A DNA stretch of 64,000 nucleotides, taken from assembly GCF_018446385.1 (NCBI RefSeq), contig NC_055990.1, forward strand, positions 26,001,891 to 26,065,890, given 5' to 3'. Under the pieces are notes generated by a model that had not been told where the DNA came from, did no database searches, and saw only the letters and a list, made by a program, of their open reading frames with translations. A program made the translations under genes and the position numbers. Positions 1 to 10,312 of this stretch are shown one piece after another; positions within the stretch are counted from its first letter, which is position 1, and each line of letters begins with the position of its first letter. This DNA comes from Zingiber officinale (taxonomy: Eukaryota > Streptophyta > Magnoliopsida > Zingiberales > Zingiberaceae).

Positions 1-526
1 GGCAAACTATTGTTCGACAATTACATTTTCATCATTAGAACGTAGAAGATTTAAATTATTGCCTTGAAGGGGATTATGAAAGTTAAGGCTCATTTCCTTC
101 CCTACGTTTTGTTTCTGTAAAAATGAATTACAAATTTTCTTTTCTTTATAATGTATCCAATAAGATAAGAAACTTATTCTCCTGATATTTTGTTTCGACA
201 TAAGGTCTATTGGCCAACTTATTGAGTTGACAACTAGTTCAAAAAATCAACATGGCTTTATTGTTTCGCAAACATTCGCCAAGTGATCCAATTCCTTGCA
301 GCACAAGTATCTCAGCTATCATAACTCTTCCGTAAGTTAATTCAGGTGGTCTTGTTTTATCAAAAACTAGAGGGTTTCAATTGACTTACACCCCACCTAT
401 GTATCATCTTAGAAATCACATAAATGTTGATTGCCTTATTTGATGGATGTCTACAAATACTTGTTATGGCCAGTCCCTCTTCATTTTACTCTCAATTGCT
501 AACTTCCTAGGTTCTGTAATGTGCAG

Positions 527-1676
527 ATCTTAAGTTATCTCGATGACAGGGTTAGGGTGCACAAGGAGACAATCAACTTTTGCAAGGATGTTTTGCAGCG
601 CAAGTCCATCAATTGGGAACCTTTACTTCGTAACAATTTATCTCAACCGGTTCGTCATGTTGATCTAGTGATAACTGTTGGTGGGGATGGCACTCTTTTG
701 CAGGCTAGTCACTTTCTTGATGACTCTGTTCCAGTCTTAGGAGTGAATTCAGACCCTACACAAGCTGACGAGGTCAGCTTAGAATCTGTCTAAATGGATA
801 TATTTGCTAACAATTGTTTTTATTATTTCATTTATTAAGTTTTGTCAATCGATATTGTTTCTTTTGATTGTTCTATTTATGTAGGTTAACGCATTCAGTA
901 ATGAATTTGATGCGACTAGAAGCACTGGATATCTCTGTGCTGCTACTGCCGGAAACTTTGAGCAGGTTAAACTCTTAATATCAATTCTTCAATCTCTTCA
1001 ATTTTATTATGCTACTTATGCTAATTTGATTCCCTAAAGCTTATGTTTTTTAATTCTTTGTAGGTGCTGGATGAAATTCTTGAGGGCCACAAACTTCCTT
1101 CCCAGCTCTCAAGGATATCAGTAAGCTTAAATGGGCATTGCTTACCCACCTATGCACTGAATGATATTTTAGCTGCACATCCTTGCCCAGCCTCAGTTTC
1201 TCGATTTTCATTTCGGTACGATATGTTCCTACGATTCCAAACTAACTCTCTTGAAAGCTTTTCCTACTTCTCAACATCTCAATTCCTTGCTCTGCAGAAT
1301 CAAAAGGGATGCAGAAACGAGTTCGCGGTTAGTTAACTGCCGATCAAGCGGCCTTAGAGTCTCGACTGCAGCAGGATCGACAGCAGCGATGCTCTCAGCT
1401 GGAGGTTTTCGTATGCCATCCTCGAGCAACGTGCTTCAGTACATGGTGAGGGAGCCGATCTTGCTCAGCCCTGTAGAGAGTCCATGGCTGCACGGATCGA
1501 TAGAACCGGATCAGTCGATGCAGATTGCATGGTATAACCAAGAAGGTGTAATATATTTTGACGGCTCACATGTTCAGTACTCAATTCAGCATGGAGATAG
1601 CATTGAATTATCAGCATTGGCTCCCATTTTGAAGGTTTATTTGTCACAGCGAGAATCAACAAATGACATCTTTTGA
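527..1676 (+). CDS. NADK3: NADH/NAD kinase, NADK3-like, copy 1 (exons 2-5; exon 1 lies before the window)
   Basis: Phosphorylates NAD(H) to NADP(H) with ATP. It resembles the plant NADK3 group, known in Arabidopsis as a peroxisomal NADH-preferring kinase. Coding exons read as 527-772, 885-965, 1064-1215 and 1298-1676, and positions 1-526 are the end of intron 1. The exons join in frame across GT-AG introns; intron 4 starts with GT at 1216-1217. Visible motifs are the ATP/NAD-kinase GGDGT signature in exon 2, then LGVNSDP, and the conserved block SGLRVSTAAGSTAAM in exon 5. With exon 1 as seen in copy 2 the protein would be 321 aa, close to the 317 aa of the Arabidopsis protein. The C-terminus ends STNDIF and has no obvious PTS1 tripeptide, unlike the SRY end I recall for Arabidopsis NADK3, so peroxisomal location is not supported here. 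HSFA4 follows on the same strand about 0.7 kb on. Confidence 0.9.
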
Positions 1677-1844
1677 GACGTATGATCTCTGTTGAACAGA
1701 AATGGCATGAATTCATTTTTTTAAATGTTTAAATGATGTATTTAAAATAACGGTAAATTGCAATATAATTTTATCGTCTCAAACTTTGATGAATTAAATA
1801 CTAAGGTAATATTCCTCCTAAAATTTCAGTTTATGTGGTAAAAG

Positions 1845-1920
1845 ACGATTCGCTCGCCCCTAATATTCCCGTTAATTCGTCCCTAAGTTAATACGGAGGA
1901 GATGTGACTATTAGTTTTAG
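1845..1920 (-). repeat. SINE-like remnant, copy 1
   Basis: The stretch carries CCCGTTAATTCGTCCC and AATACGGAGGAG followed by GACTATTA. This is the same word order as the 3' part of the better preserved tRNA-related SINE candidate at about 51010-51195. Only the tail part is recognisable. It lies between NADK and HSFA4. Identical in copy 2 at about 24010-24085. Low confidence because the match is short. Confidence 0.3.
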
Positions 1921-2039
1921 AAGGTATGTGTGAATGAAGTTTAGTTATACTGACTTGAAAAATAGAATTTTACATTTATCTTATACTTGAATAAAACTAA
2001 TTTTTTCCAAGGAGTTGTATGAAAAATACTTTCCTTTCA

Positions 2040-2410
2040 CAGCTTAACCACAGAGCAAAGCGTACATAATCCCCGTTGACTGTTCTATGAGAAGCAAAGA
2101 GCTTCCATATCCACAAATCCGCAGAGAGAGAGAGAGAGAGAGAGCGCAGCGTGGATCGGAAAGGAGGTGATTTCTCTTCATCTTCTTCCTCGTCGCTCTT
2201 CGACGTCATCCTATTCTCCGCCTCAGCCGCCGCCGCCGCCGTTTCTGTCGCCGCCGCCGCCGTTCCTCATCATAAGGATCGGAACTGTCATCGAATCCTC
2301 GCTTCTTGCTTGATGCGTGGAAAAAGAAGACCTTTGTTGGCCCTTTTGAGGAGGCGATAGATAGCGGATCGGTTGGCGTTCCTGGATTTCGCCCTAATTT
2401 TTGCGCTGGA
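2040..2410 (+). promoter_or_regulatory. HSFA4 copy 1 proximal promoter / 5' leader
   Basis: The 370 bases upstream of the HSFA4 start hold a W-box-like TTGACT at about 2076, a (GA)11 tract at 2123-2144 and two GCC-repeat runs at about 2228-2262. GA/CT tracts and GCC runs are common in plant 5' leaders. The frame of the HSFA4 start stays open upstream to about 2306 but has no ATG there, so the ATG at 2411 is the start used here. No clear TATA box was seen. Confidence 0.45.
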
Positions 2411-4390
2411 ATGGAGGACGCAAGGGGGAACTCGAATTCCCCTCCCCCTTTCCTCGTCAAGACCTACGACATGGTGGACGACCCCACGACGAACTCCGTG
2501 GTCTCGTGGAGCCCCTCGAATTCGAGCTTCGTGGTGTTGAACCAGCCGGAGTTTGCCAGGGAATTGCTCCCCAAGTATTTCAAACACAATAATTTCTCCA
2601 GTTTTGTGAGGCAACTTAACACCTATGTAAGTGCCACCATCCTTGTAAAAGCCTCTCCTTTTCAATTGGAGCCTTACTGTTCTTCAGTTATAGTTTGTAT
2701 TCTGTTTGATTAATTGCCTCAGTTGGATTAACCTACTTTACTATGATAATTGCATGATTCATAGCCAAACAATTTGTTGATCAGAGAAAACAGAGAGTGG
2801 AGCTTTCGTATTAATTCTTTATGGTTTCAAATAGAAAAAGTGTTTAGAAGTTCTCAACCAATTAGATACTGAGTTTTTGTCTGGGAATTATTCAGGATAT
2901 TAATTCTTCTTTTTTCTCCATGGATTCACTTGTTCGATGGCTATTTGCATGTAAGCAAATTGGTTTAGTTGTCGTTCCTTGTAGTTAAGTTGAAATCAAG
3001 TAGGATGGAAGCTTTTCTCAAGTTGACATTATGGAAGTGTTAGGTAATAATCATCTATATGGTCAAGATAGAAGGGTTTTTATTTCCCAACATTTTAAGC
3101 TTTTTGAGTAATGATGGAACAGTTAAATCACTGACTTAAGGAAGGCGATGATCCATTGATTTATTTATCGTGTGTCACTTTGCTGCTAGATTAATATATA
3201 TGAATAAGATAAGTATCTATGAACGATCTTCTACTACTCTGGACTTTGTATTGTTTCAGTTTATACTAGGAAGAAACTCAAAAGTGTTCCTTGTGTGCTT
3301 ACCAGGGTTTCGGAAGATAGATCCTGATCAGTGGGAGTTTGCAAATGAGGATTTCATACGAGGGCGGCCGCACCTGCTGAAAAACATCCACCGACGCAAG
3401 GCAGTTCATAGTCATTCACTGAACAACCCCTCAAGTTCGTTATCTGAAGCTGAAAGACAGGAGCTTGAAGAGGAGATGGAGAAACTCAAGCAAGAAAAGG
3501 TTGTACTTTTGAATGAGCTTGATAAGCATATGCATCAGCACCATGGAATTGAGCACCAAATGCAGTCTTTAGAGGAAAGGCTGCAGGGTCTGGAAAATCG
3601 CCAAGGAAGTTTCATTGCCTTCTTGAAACAAATCGCACAGGAACCTCTGTTCCTCTCTGAATTATTACAGCAAACAGAGCTCCACTGCAGCAAAAGGAGG
3701 AGGCTACCACATATTGTGACCCTGGACGAGGATACTGAGATGGAAGGAAATCAGAATTTGGCTTTGCAGCCAATGTCTAGAGAGAAATCTTACATCGTTC
3801 CGATGCACTCACTCGACATGGAGCCTTTTGAGAGGATGGAATCATCTTTGAATTCATTAGAGAATTTCTTCAGAGGTGTTAGTCAAGCGTTTGGAGATGA
3901 CATGTCATACGATAGTGTTGTCCCTTTGCCTTCTGATGTAATTGCTACCGAGACTAATGCATCGACAGTGGAGACTGATGGAAACCTTCAACCTTCTTCA
4001 CTTCCAGCGATAGGTATCCACTCCTCTCCAGATATAGTTGAACGTGCTAACTATGTAGAAAATCAAACAGATTCAAGGGGTAAAGTATCAGGGATAGATA
4101 TGAATTTAGAACCTGCTGCGACTGAGGTTAACTCATCAAGAGATCAATTCACGGGGACGACAACATCATCTAGAGTGCAAACTGGTGCAAACGATGTGTT
4201 CTGGCAACAGTTTCTTACAGAGAATCCGGGTTCTTCTGATACACAGGAAGTTCAGTCCAAAAGAAGGGATTCAGATGACAAACAAAGCGAAGGAAAGACG
4301 CAAGAGCAGCAAAACACTTGTTGGAACAGGGAAGAAATCAATCATCTCATGGTAAAAATTGGGAATCTGACTTCAGTAGAGAAAGCCTGA
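2411..4390 (+). CDS. HSFA4: Heat stress transcription factor A4, copy 1 (frameshifted at exon 2)
   Basis: Class A heat stress factor; binds heat shock elements as a trimer and activates transcription in the nucleus. Exon 1 is 2411-2626 (72 codons, starting [10 protein letters not shown]) and ends at the intron position typical of plant HSFs, inside the DNA-binding domain after LNTY. Exon 2 is 3306-4390 and carries the rest of the domain, a heptad-repeat oligomerisation region, the basic motif KRRRLP, the acidic-aromatic activator motif [13 protein letters not shown] and a C-terminal LMVKIGNL export-like motif. The last two fit subclass A4. Odd point: exon 2 here is 1085 nt against 1086 in copy 2. 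The first codons read GGTTTCGGAAGATAG, so splicing at the usual CAG shifts the frame and stops after about four codons. Copy 2 reads GGTTTTCGAAAGATAG and stays open. This is either a null allele or a homopolymer sequencing error. Confidence 0.88.
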
Positions 4391-5200
4391 TGTCAACTAC
4401 ATGCTTTGATTGTGAAGTAGAACTCGGTAACCATAAATTGTATCTTGTTCAATTACCTTACTTGCCTTGTTGGCCAGGAAGCAACTTCTAGCTTCGATCA
4501 CCAATGTATTTTTCGATGTGCTTCCTACAGCACCTGCATTTACCCTGAGTCCATGTCAAGTATCGCGCATTCTTTCAGAACGATCAGTACATGTTCAAGT
4601 TGAATCCTTTCATTTGTAACCACTGATAGCAAAGGGCAGAAGCTTATTAAGTTTAATTATGTAAAGCTTTTCGTCGTTCCCATGAGTGAATTATGCATAT
4701 ATGTCTCAAGAATTGTATGTTTCATTTGAATAAGTCTCAAAATGATAGTTGTAAAGTAAGATTCAAGAACATTGGAATAATTGAGACTTTTTTTATGTAA
4801 TAATTCTGCTGTTTAAGACTCGCTAGATCATGCTTTGCTGGTGAAATGATCCATCGCATTTTTGGATTTTGTATATTTATTTATTTTCAAATTAAATAGG
4901 AGAGTGATCGTTGGACTGAATTTAATAAAATAAACACGAGCTGGGCAAACAGAATCGAATAAAACAAGCACGAGGCAAGCCGTTGGACATTCGTGGTGAC
5001 TAACACGTGGTGGGGGCCAGTACCGCAGAGGTTGACTGCATGGCTCCAGCTGGCACGAGACAAGGCACCTGGCTTCGTATCGACCTCATTGATTAATTTT
5101 TCAAAAATATTTTGACCACTACATTTTTGTCATTCAATGGTTGTTTATGATTTGTATAATAAAGATTTAAAATTTATATTCATATTTGAAAATTAAGATA
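4391..5200. other. HSFA4 3' region and spacer
   Basis: AT-rich sequence after the HSFA4 stop; I see no further open gene. The first 250-350 bases are probably the HSFA4 3' untranslated region. A G-box CACGTG lies at 5004-5009 and may belong to the regulatory region of the MIR156 locus downstream. Nothing else is recognisable. Confidence 0.4.
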
Positions 5201-5759
5201 AATTATTTTTTAACAGAAAATGGAGATACTTGAATTGAAAGGACACTTCGCCTCCACTGAGTTTGTCGAAATTACAGGACCCAATTACGCCGCTCATCCA
5301 ACTGCACAGCAATCACAACAGGGGTACGAATAGGGGTAGCTTATGCTCGCATTCCGTAGGCACAAGGACATATTCTGTGTTCTGCAGGGTAACACGACGG
5401 AGACTATCCGACGCAATTTTCTGACAATGCACAGGACCACCACCGCACTCTCTCTCTCTCTCTCTCTGACAGCAGGGGCCCACGCAGAAGAAGCTGGTTC
5501 CGATACCCCGGCGCTGCGGGTACAGATACGCGTAAACGTCTCCCGCACACCATTGATCGTACGGCGCGGAGACGTACGCCATACAAATCAGGACCAATGG
5601 ACGGTCGACAACGTCGTCATTCCGCCAAAACCCACAGATATTTTATTTTAACAAATAGTTAAAAGCCTTTTCATTCCCCGTCGTCATGTTTCTTCGTAAT
5701 TAATTATAGCCCAACGTAATTAGAAATCACTAACCACCTGACCAGGTTCATTGAATGGG

Positions 5760-5790
5760 CGACACGTGGGAGAGGCGAACGATAAAAGGA
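5760..5790 (+). promoter_or_regulatory. Putative MIR156 promoter elements (G-box and TATA-like), copy 1
   Basis: A G-box CACGTG sits at 5763-5768. A TATA-like GATAAAAG follows at 5781-5788, about 220 bases upstream of the miR156 sequence. Further up, at about 5450-5470, is a CT microsatellite. The spacing suits a transcription start shortly before 5820. The assignment is inferred from position only. The same elements occur in copy 2 at about 27930-27955. Confidence 0.4.
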
Positions 5791-5816
5791 TCCGGCGGGC
5801 GGAGGCGGGCGAGGAG

Positions 5817-5939
5817 ATGCAACTTCGCCTTGCCCTAGAATTGGACGCAGCCAGAGACGATGACGGTGGAGGCTTTAAGGCTATGGATTCTTCTTCCTCT
5901 CTTCATCTTCATAGTCCCGTTTCCTTATATGATCTTTGA
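5817..5939 (+). CDS. 40-aa ORF in the 5' part of the MIR156 primary transcript, copy 1
   Basis: First ATG downstream of the TATA-like box; it begins MQLRLALELDAARDD and ends PVSLYDL before TGA, about 70 bases upstream of the miR156 sequence. Short first ORFs in plant primary miRNA transcripts have been reported to encode regulatory micropeptides. Whether this one is translated is unknown. It is identical in copy 2 (27984-28106), but the copies are so similar that this says little about selection. It matches no family I recognise. Confidence 0.25.
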   Translation: MQLRLALELDAARDDDGGGFKAMDSSSSLHLHSPVSLYDL

Positions 5940-5986
5940 TTCGATCTATTTTAGTTGATTTTTTGGTTGCATGGACGGAGGCGATC

Positions 5987-6106
5987 GGCCGGGGTCGTGT
6001 TTTGGGTTGACAGAAGAGAGTGAGCACACGGCGGGGAGGGCATCGCGGCGGTGCTGTTGCTGTGGCGTGCTCACTTCTCTCTCTGTCATCTCCATCTCCC
6101 CGGGCC
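5987..6106 (+). ncRNA. MIR156: MIR156 precursor hairpin, copy 1
   Basis: The 5' arm holds mature miR156, TGACAGAAGAGAGTGAGCAC, at 6008-6027. The 3' arm holds the star strand, GCTCACTTCTCTCTCTGTCA, at 6069-6088. They pair with the small bulge usual in this family. The lower stem continues, with GGCCGGGG at 5987-5994 facing CCCCGGGCC at 6098-6106, around a loop-side region of about 40 nt. miR156 directs cleavage of SPL/SBP-box transcripts and keeps plants in the juvenile phase; it is also linked to heat-stress memory. No protein gene lies here: the open frames on both strands around 5880-6300 are by-products of GC-rich sequence. The primary transcript probably runs from about 5800 to beyond 6500 and may be spliced, for example at AGGTACGC near 6540. 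Repeated exactly in copy 2. Confidence 0.95.
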
Positions 6107-7130
6107 GGCGGCGCTGAGGGAAAACTAACAAACACGGTTCCTTTCGTTTCCCCTTTGGAGCTGATATACGAAAAGAATGGGGCGGTATCTCCATGCGATG
6201 CATCGGGGGAGGACACGCGTGGCGTGGACTTGGTCTCACTTATCTTGTATCAGCCATCAGCTTCTCTGTGGCCGAGACGTCTCGTCCGATTGGGTTAAAC
6301 CCGAGGTAGGGGAAGCTGTGTATCATTTTATGGCATGGCAGTCGTAGGGCGTAATCGTTTTGGGGACTCGATTAACTTTTCTTCGTCCTAATAAACGTTG
6401 TTTGAAAATTCTAAACTCGATAGATCAGACCGAAGAAATGGGAAAAATGGAATTTTTTTTTTCAGGTGGATTGGCGTGTGCAAGCGTGACTTTTGAGATG
6501 AAGAATACTCTGGAACGAGATTGGATAAGGATTCAGAGGAGGTACGCATAACATCCCTATCTGTATCCCCTGCCTCTTGTGCGGATTTAACGGATGTCAC
6601 TGTTAACCTTGTTCACTACTCCAGTTCTTCGTCTTCCTTCCGCTTCGACTGTCTTCTTCATTTTTTTTTTTTTTTTTTTTATTTTCTGGATTCTTCCCGG
6701 CTTGCTTTCTACTATGTCTTTAGGACTTTCTCTCATGGCCTGGCCTCGAGAAGCATCGATCGCCATTTCCTAGTAGATCTTCTTTCTCTTTCCTACAAAA
6801 TGATATATTTTCCTTTTTCTTGTGCTTCCCAAGCATTTTTTTCTTGCTAGATCTGATGTTATTTCTTGTTTTTTATTAATTTAAATTGTAAGAAGTTGAA
6901 GCTTGCTTCGGATATGTTGCTACTCCACGATTTCTTGGTCGTTTGCTGCATTCTTGGTCCATGGTGAAGCAAGTTGAGGAAGCAAGCGCATCTGAATGGG
7001 GCTTTCGTTCCTTCGTTCAAACGTGTTGGGTGGAACACTTGGATCGCTCGAGGTATGCAATAGGTTCTTTTCCACCGTCGTCTGATTTTATGTATTTTTC
7101 TCTACCAACTTTTATAATTCTGTGAGGTGG
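6107..7130 (+). other. Probable 3' part of the MIR156 primary transcript, copy 1
   Basis: Downstream of the hairpin the sequence stays mixed in composition, with a T-run at 6661-6680 and possible donor sites at about 6541 and 7052. Short open frames occur here but none shows a known domain or a coding pattern kept across frames. I read it as non-coding primary transcript or its introns. There is no direct evidence for its 3' end. Confidence 0.35.
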
Positions 7131-8960
7131 AAGTTTATGGTTCTTATGAAGAAAATATGCTGACTGGTAAAAAAACTTGTCAATTTTTTCTTTAGCCGCA
7201 TATTTGATGTCATTTCACCTCTTTGATGAATAACACTAAAGAATTGCAATAAATGTCGAACTGTATGATCATGAAGAGAAGACTGTAGATAGGTTTATTC
7301 TGTAATTTTCTTTAACCAAGAAAATGTAAAGCAATTATGTTGAGATGATCCAGTCTAGGTAGATTTTCTGAGTGACTAAGCTTTTCAACCTGAATGTAGA
7401 ATCCAAAGTAATTATTATTTTTATTTTTCGATCAAACAATAACTAGTAGGGATGCATTTAATCAGTTTTGATTCTTTTTTGTATGCCGTTAAGAATACAG
7501 TAATGTGAGCTATGCCATCATTATTCACCATTCCTTAAGTTTATTTTGCTTTAGTTGCTTGGTTTTCAAATTCATAGATTCTTATTCCTAAAGTTCCTTT
7601 GATTAAGTTTGTCAACATTTCCACAAGGTATAGATCTCCACCATCAATGAAAACACTTAATGACTCTCAATAATGACGATTTAACAAAACCAAATGGACT
7701 ATAGAAGAAGTTTGTCATCGAAGAGTTTAGTACAGCTACCAATAACTTAATTAGAACAAAGTTTTGCAATTTATATATTCTTCCATTTAAGTAACTACTG
7801 TTCTTTTTTGTTTTGATCTTGTTGAGAATACTTTCAATCTTTACCATCGTAATTCATCCACTAGAAAGGGTATTTTCTAGGTTATGCACAATACAAGGGC
7901 AGCCCTTATTCTAAGTATCATTTCAGACAAATGATCTTACTTACCTTTTTAGCCGTTGATTCTGATCCTTTCACTAGTAATAATCTCCTGATTAGAATTT
8001 TGCACTAAGATGTCAGGGATGATAAAAATACTAAGACTAATCATTTATTCAAAAAAAATATAAGTTAACCATTGGAAATGTAGAGTTTAAAAATATTGTT
8101 GAAAGTCTTCTAGTGTCAGTAGTACTAATATCCAAACCTCCTTATCCCTCCCTCATTATTGTTAAAACTCATTTGTGCAATCTCAGCTACTCATTTGTTT
8201 TGCCCAAGACATGAATTTTCATTTTAATTATTTTTATTCTCTTTGATTGCATATTGAATCGAAGCTAGGTTATGATGAAATGTTGATCAAACACAATGCT
8301 AGAAGATGTAATAGTAGCAAGTTTCTCAACTTTAATCATAAATATGGCCATGAACAAATATGGATGTGAGATTGTTGTCTCATATTTTGCTTCGGATTTT
8401 TAATACAACTATTACTATAACGATGAAAACACCAACACCAACACATGCAGGGTAAACTTCTATCTGAAATTGTGATATATAAAAGCCAGATAGAATAAAG
8501 AACAGTCAAAGCTACGAAAAACATTAGGGAAACTAAAGTAGCAGGCGCACAAAGATAAATAACTGTCAATTGAGTTTGTAAAACCGTGAAAATAACTCAC
8601 ATCGATACTTTTTAAGGGTCCAACTATTACTTTAGCCAGAAAAAAACCAAACTTAATACATGCAGTGTAAAACCGTGAAAATAATCTCACAATTCAAAAG
8701 GCAGAAACTGTTGCATATAACAACAAAAATAAGAGTATCTTGAAAAGGAAAAAAACTTGAGGGGCACTTCAGCAATTTGTATATCAATTGTAGCATTGTA
8801 ACATTTGTATATAACAAGATGATAGTTGGTGGTTCAATTATTGGAGGAAGTGGCTGCAGATGGGAGGTGATCGAGTGAGGCATGAATGGAGGAGAAAGTG
8901 GCATGTTAGGGAGTACTTGAAGACTGTGTGATAATGAGATGGCAAGACTGACGTCGGGTA
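7131..8960. other. AT-rich spacer, no gene seen
   Basis: About 1.8 kb of AT-rich sequence. Open frames are short, on both strands, and match nothing known. One local direct repeat of about 19 bases (GTAAAACCGTGAAAATAA) occurs near 8577 and 8668. The same stretch is present in copy 2 at about 29297-31127. Confidence 0.4.
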
Positions 8961-9639
8961 TGATAGCGATCATCCTATGGGCTGACAAGAAGGGGGTTTG
9001 AGGAGAAGACAAAAAGAGATAATTATTGTCCTCAGCTCTTTTTGAAAAAAAATTATTTAATATTCGAGAATTATTTCTTAAACAACTAAATACATATTTA
9101 TATTGACTTTAAACCCTAAGACCCAAAGAAAGGAAAAAAAGTCCTAATATATAGACTTCAATTCTTATCTTGTTGAGAAAGGAAATGAATTCTAAAAAAA
9201 GAAAAATTTATTAACATATCACAATCCTAAAATTCCTAAACATACTCAAAATCTTAAATACAAAAAAATAAAAATTATCAAAAATACCTTAAATACAAAA
9301 TTATCAAAAATAATAAAAAAAATATTCCGATCCTCATCACCTCGGGTTGGAAATAACTTATCTTCAAATTTAGAGTAGTATCAGGTGGTAGCCCAGGAGG
9401 AACATCATTTGGACTTTCGTCATTTGCATTATCTTTATGATCACCTTTTACCAAATGTCAAATTGATCTACTTGTAGCATGTTCATGATTCTTCTACTAT
9501 TTTTGTTGATGACATATGCAGTCTCTTTTAGTGAATTAATGTAGCTCCATTTCACAAGTTTTTCACCTTTACAAGGTGTCAAAACTTCTCCAACATACTC
9601 TCTAAAATGTCTAAAATGGAACATTAGATTCTATGACCT

Positions 9640-9845
9640 TTCTGTCAAATTCGAGCCATAGTTGGATTGTTACTTGGTTAGAACCTCTGGTGAATGCCAA
9701 ATGCATGGATTTGCCATGGCCTTGAATTTCTTGGCTGGTGAGAGCCCAAAATCAATGATCTTCTCTTGCAGAGGAAGGGTTTCTCACTTTCACCTAGATG
9801 TTGAGAGGATTCAAGTCCCCATGGTAGATCTTCTTCGGTTGGAGG
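9640..9845 (-). pseudogene. Protein kinase gene fragment inside the gypsy-like element, copy 1
   Basis: On the minus strand three kinase subdomain signatures appear in order: KKIYHGDLNPLNI (catalytic loop), KIIDFGLSPAKKF (DFG motif) and ANPCIWHSPEVL (P+1/APE region). The HGDLNP form recalls a plant serine/threonine kinase group with an N-terminal DUF1221-type region; that assignment is from memory and uncertain. Only about 70 codons remain, in more than one frame and with stops, so it cannot make a kinase. It lies directly beside the HSP90 fragment, which suggests both were carried by the same element. Confidence 0.55.
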
Positions 9846-9849
9846 TCTA

Positions 9850-10312
9850 ACTCAACACAGTCGTGTTGCGGTGGTGCAAGATGACTTTGCTCCACCAGTC
9901 GCTAGGCTCTAGGCACCACCGAACATATTGCTCATCGTCACTGTGTTTGGTCTTCACCACGATTCGCTTAGCAATGAAATACGCAGAATAAAACCCCACA
10001 CTGAACTGGCCAATCATGCCGATGTCAGCCCAGCAGCAAGTGCCTCCATGAATTCCTTGGTGCCAAATTGTGCAATGGTACTGATCAGACTTTGTCATGC
10101 CGATACTTTTGTCAACGATGGACAAAGTGTATGTGGCCTTGTCGGGGATGATATGGATGAAGAGCTCTGATTGTGCATCGAGCTCGCTCTTGTCAGTTTG
10201 GCTCTCAAATCAGATCGCATCGGAGAAGTTGCTAATGAGCTCGCGAAGGAAGAGCTCCTTATCGGAGTAACATGAGGCTTAGAAGCTAGTTGATCTCCGT
10301 CTCGGCCGCCAT
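9850..10312 (-). pseudogene. HSP90 N-terminal domain fragment inside the gypsy-like element, copy 1
   Basis: The minus strand starts MAAETEIN at 10312, then keeps cytosolic HSP90 words: DKELFLRELISN, LFIHIIPDKAT, SIVDKSIGMTKSD, MIGQFSVGFYSAYF and TKHSDDEQYV. These cover roughly the first 150 residues of the family's ATP-binding domain. No intron interrupts it, so it may derive from an mRNA, although this region can also lie in one exon. It contains stops and frame changes and stops short of the middle domain. Upstream (higher coordinates) is the gag-like segment and downstream the kinase fragment. It is a dead fragment, not a chaperone gene. Confidence 0.75.

Noticed and set aside
2306-2410. 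Open frame upstream of the HSFA4 ATG that could extend the protein by 35 residues
   Set aside because: There is no ATG in it, and the family normally starts close before the DNA-binding domain, as with the ATG at 2411.
2206-2665. Minus-strand open frames opposite HSFA4 exon 1
   Set aside because: They are low-complexity mirror frames of the GCC/GA leader and the DNA-binding domain exon, with no domain of their own.
5294-5650. Three overlapping open frames of 84-102 codons
   Set aside because: All read through a CT/GA microsatellite and share no known domain; likely upstream regulatory sequence.
5880-6300. Overlapping open frames on both strands around the miR156 hairpin
   Set aside because: The GC-rich stem and CT tract keep frames open by chance; the miRNA duplex explains the sequence better.
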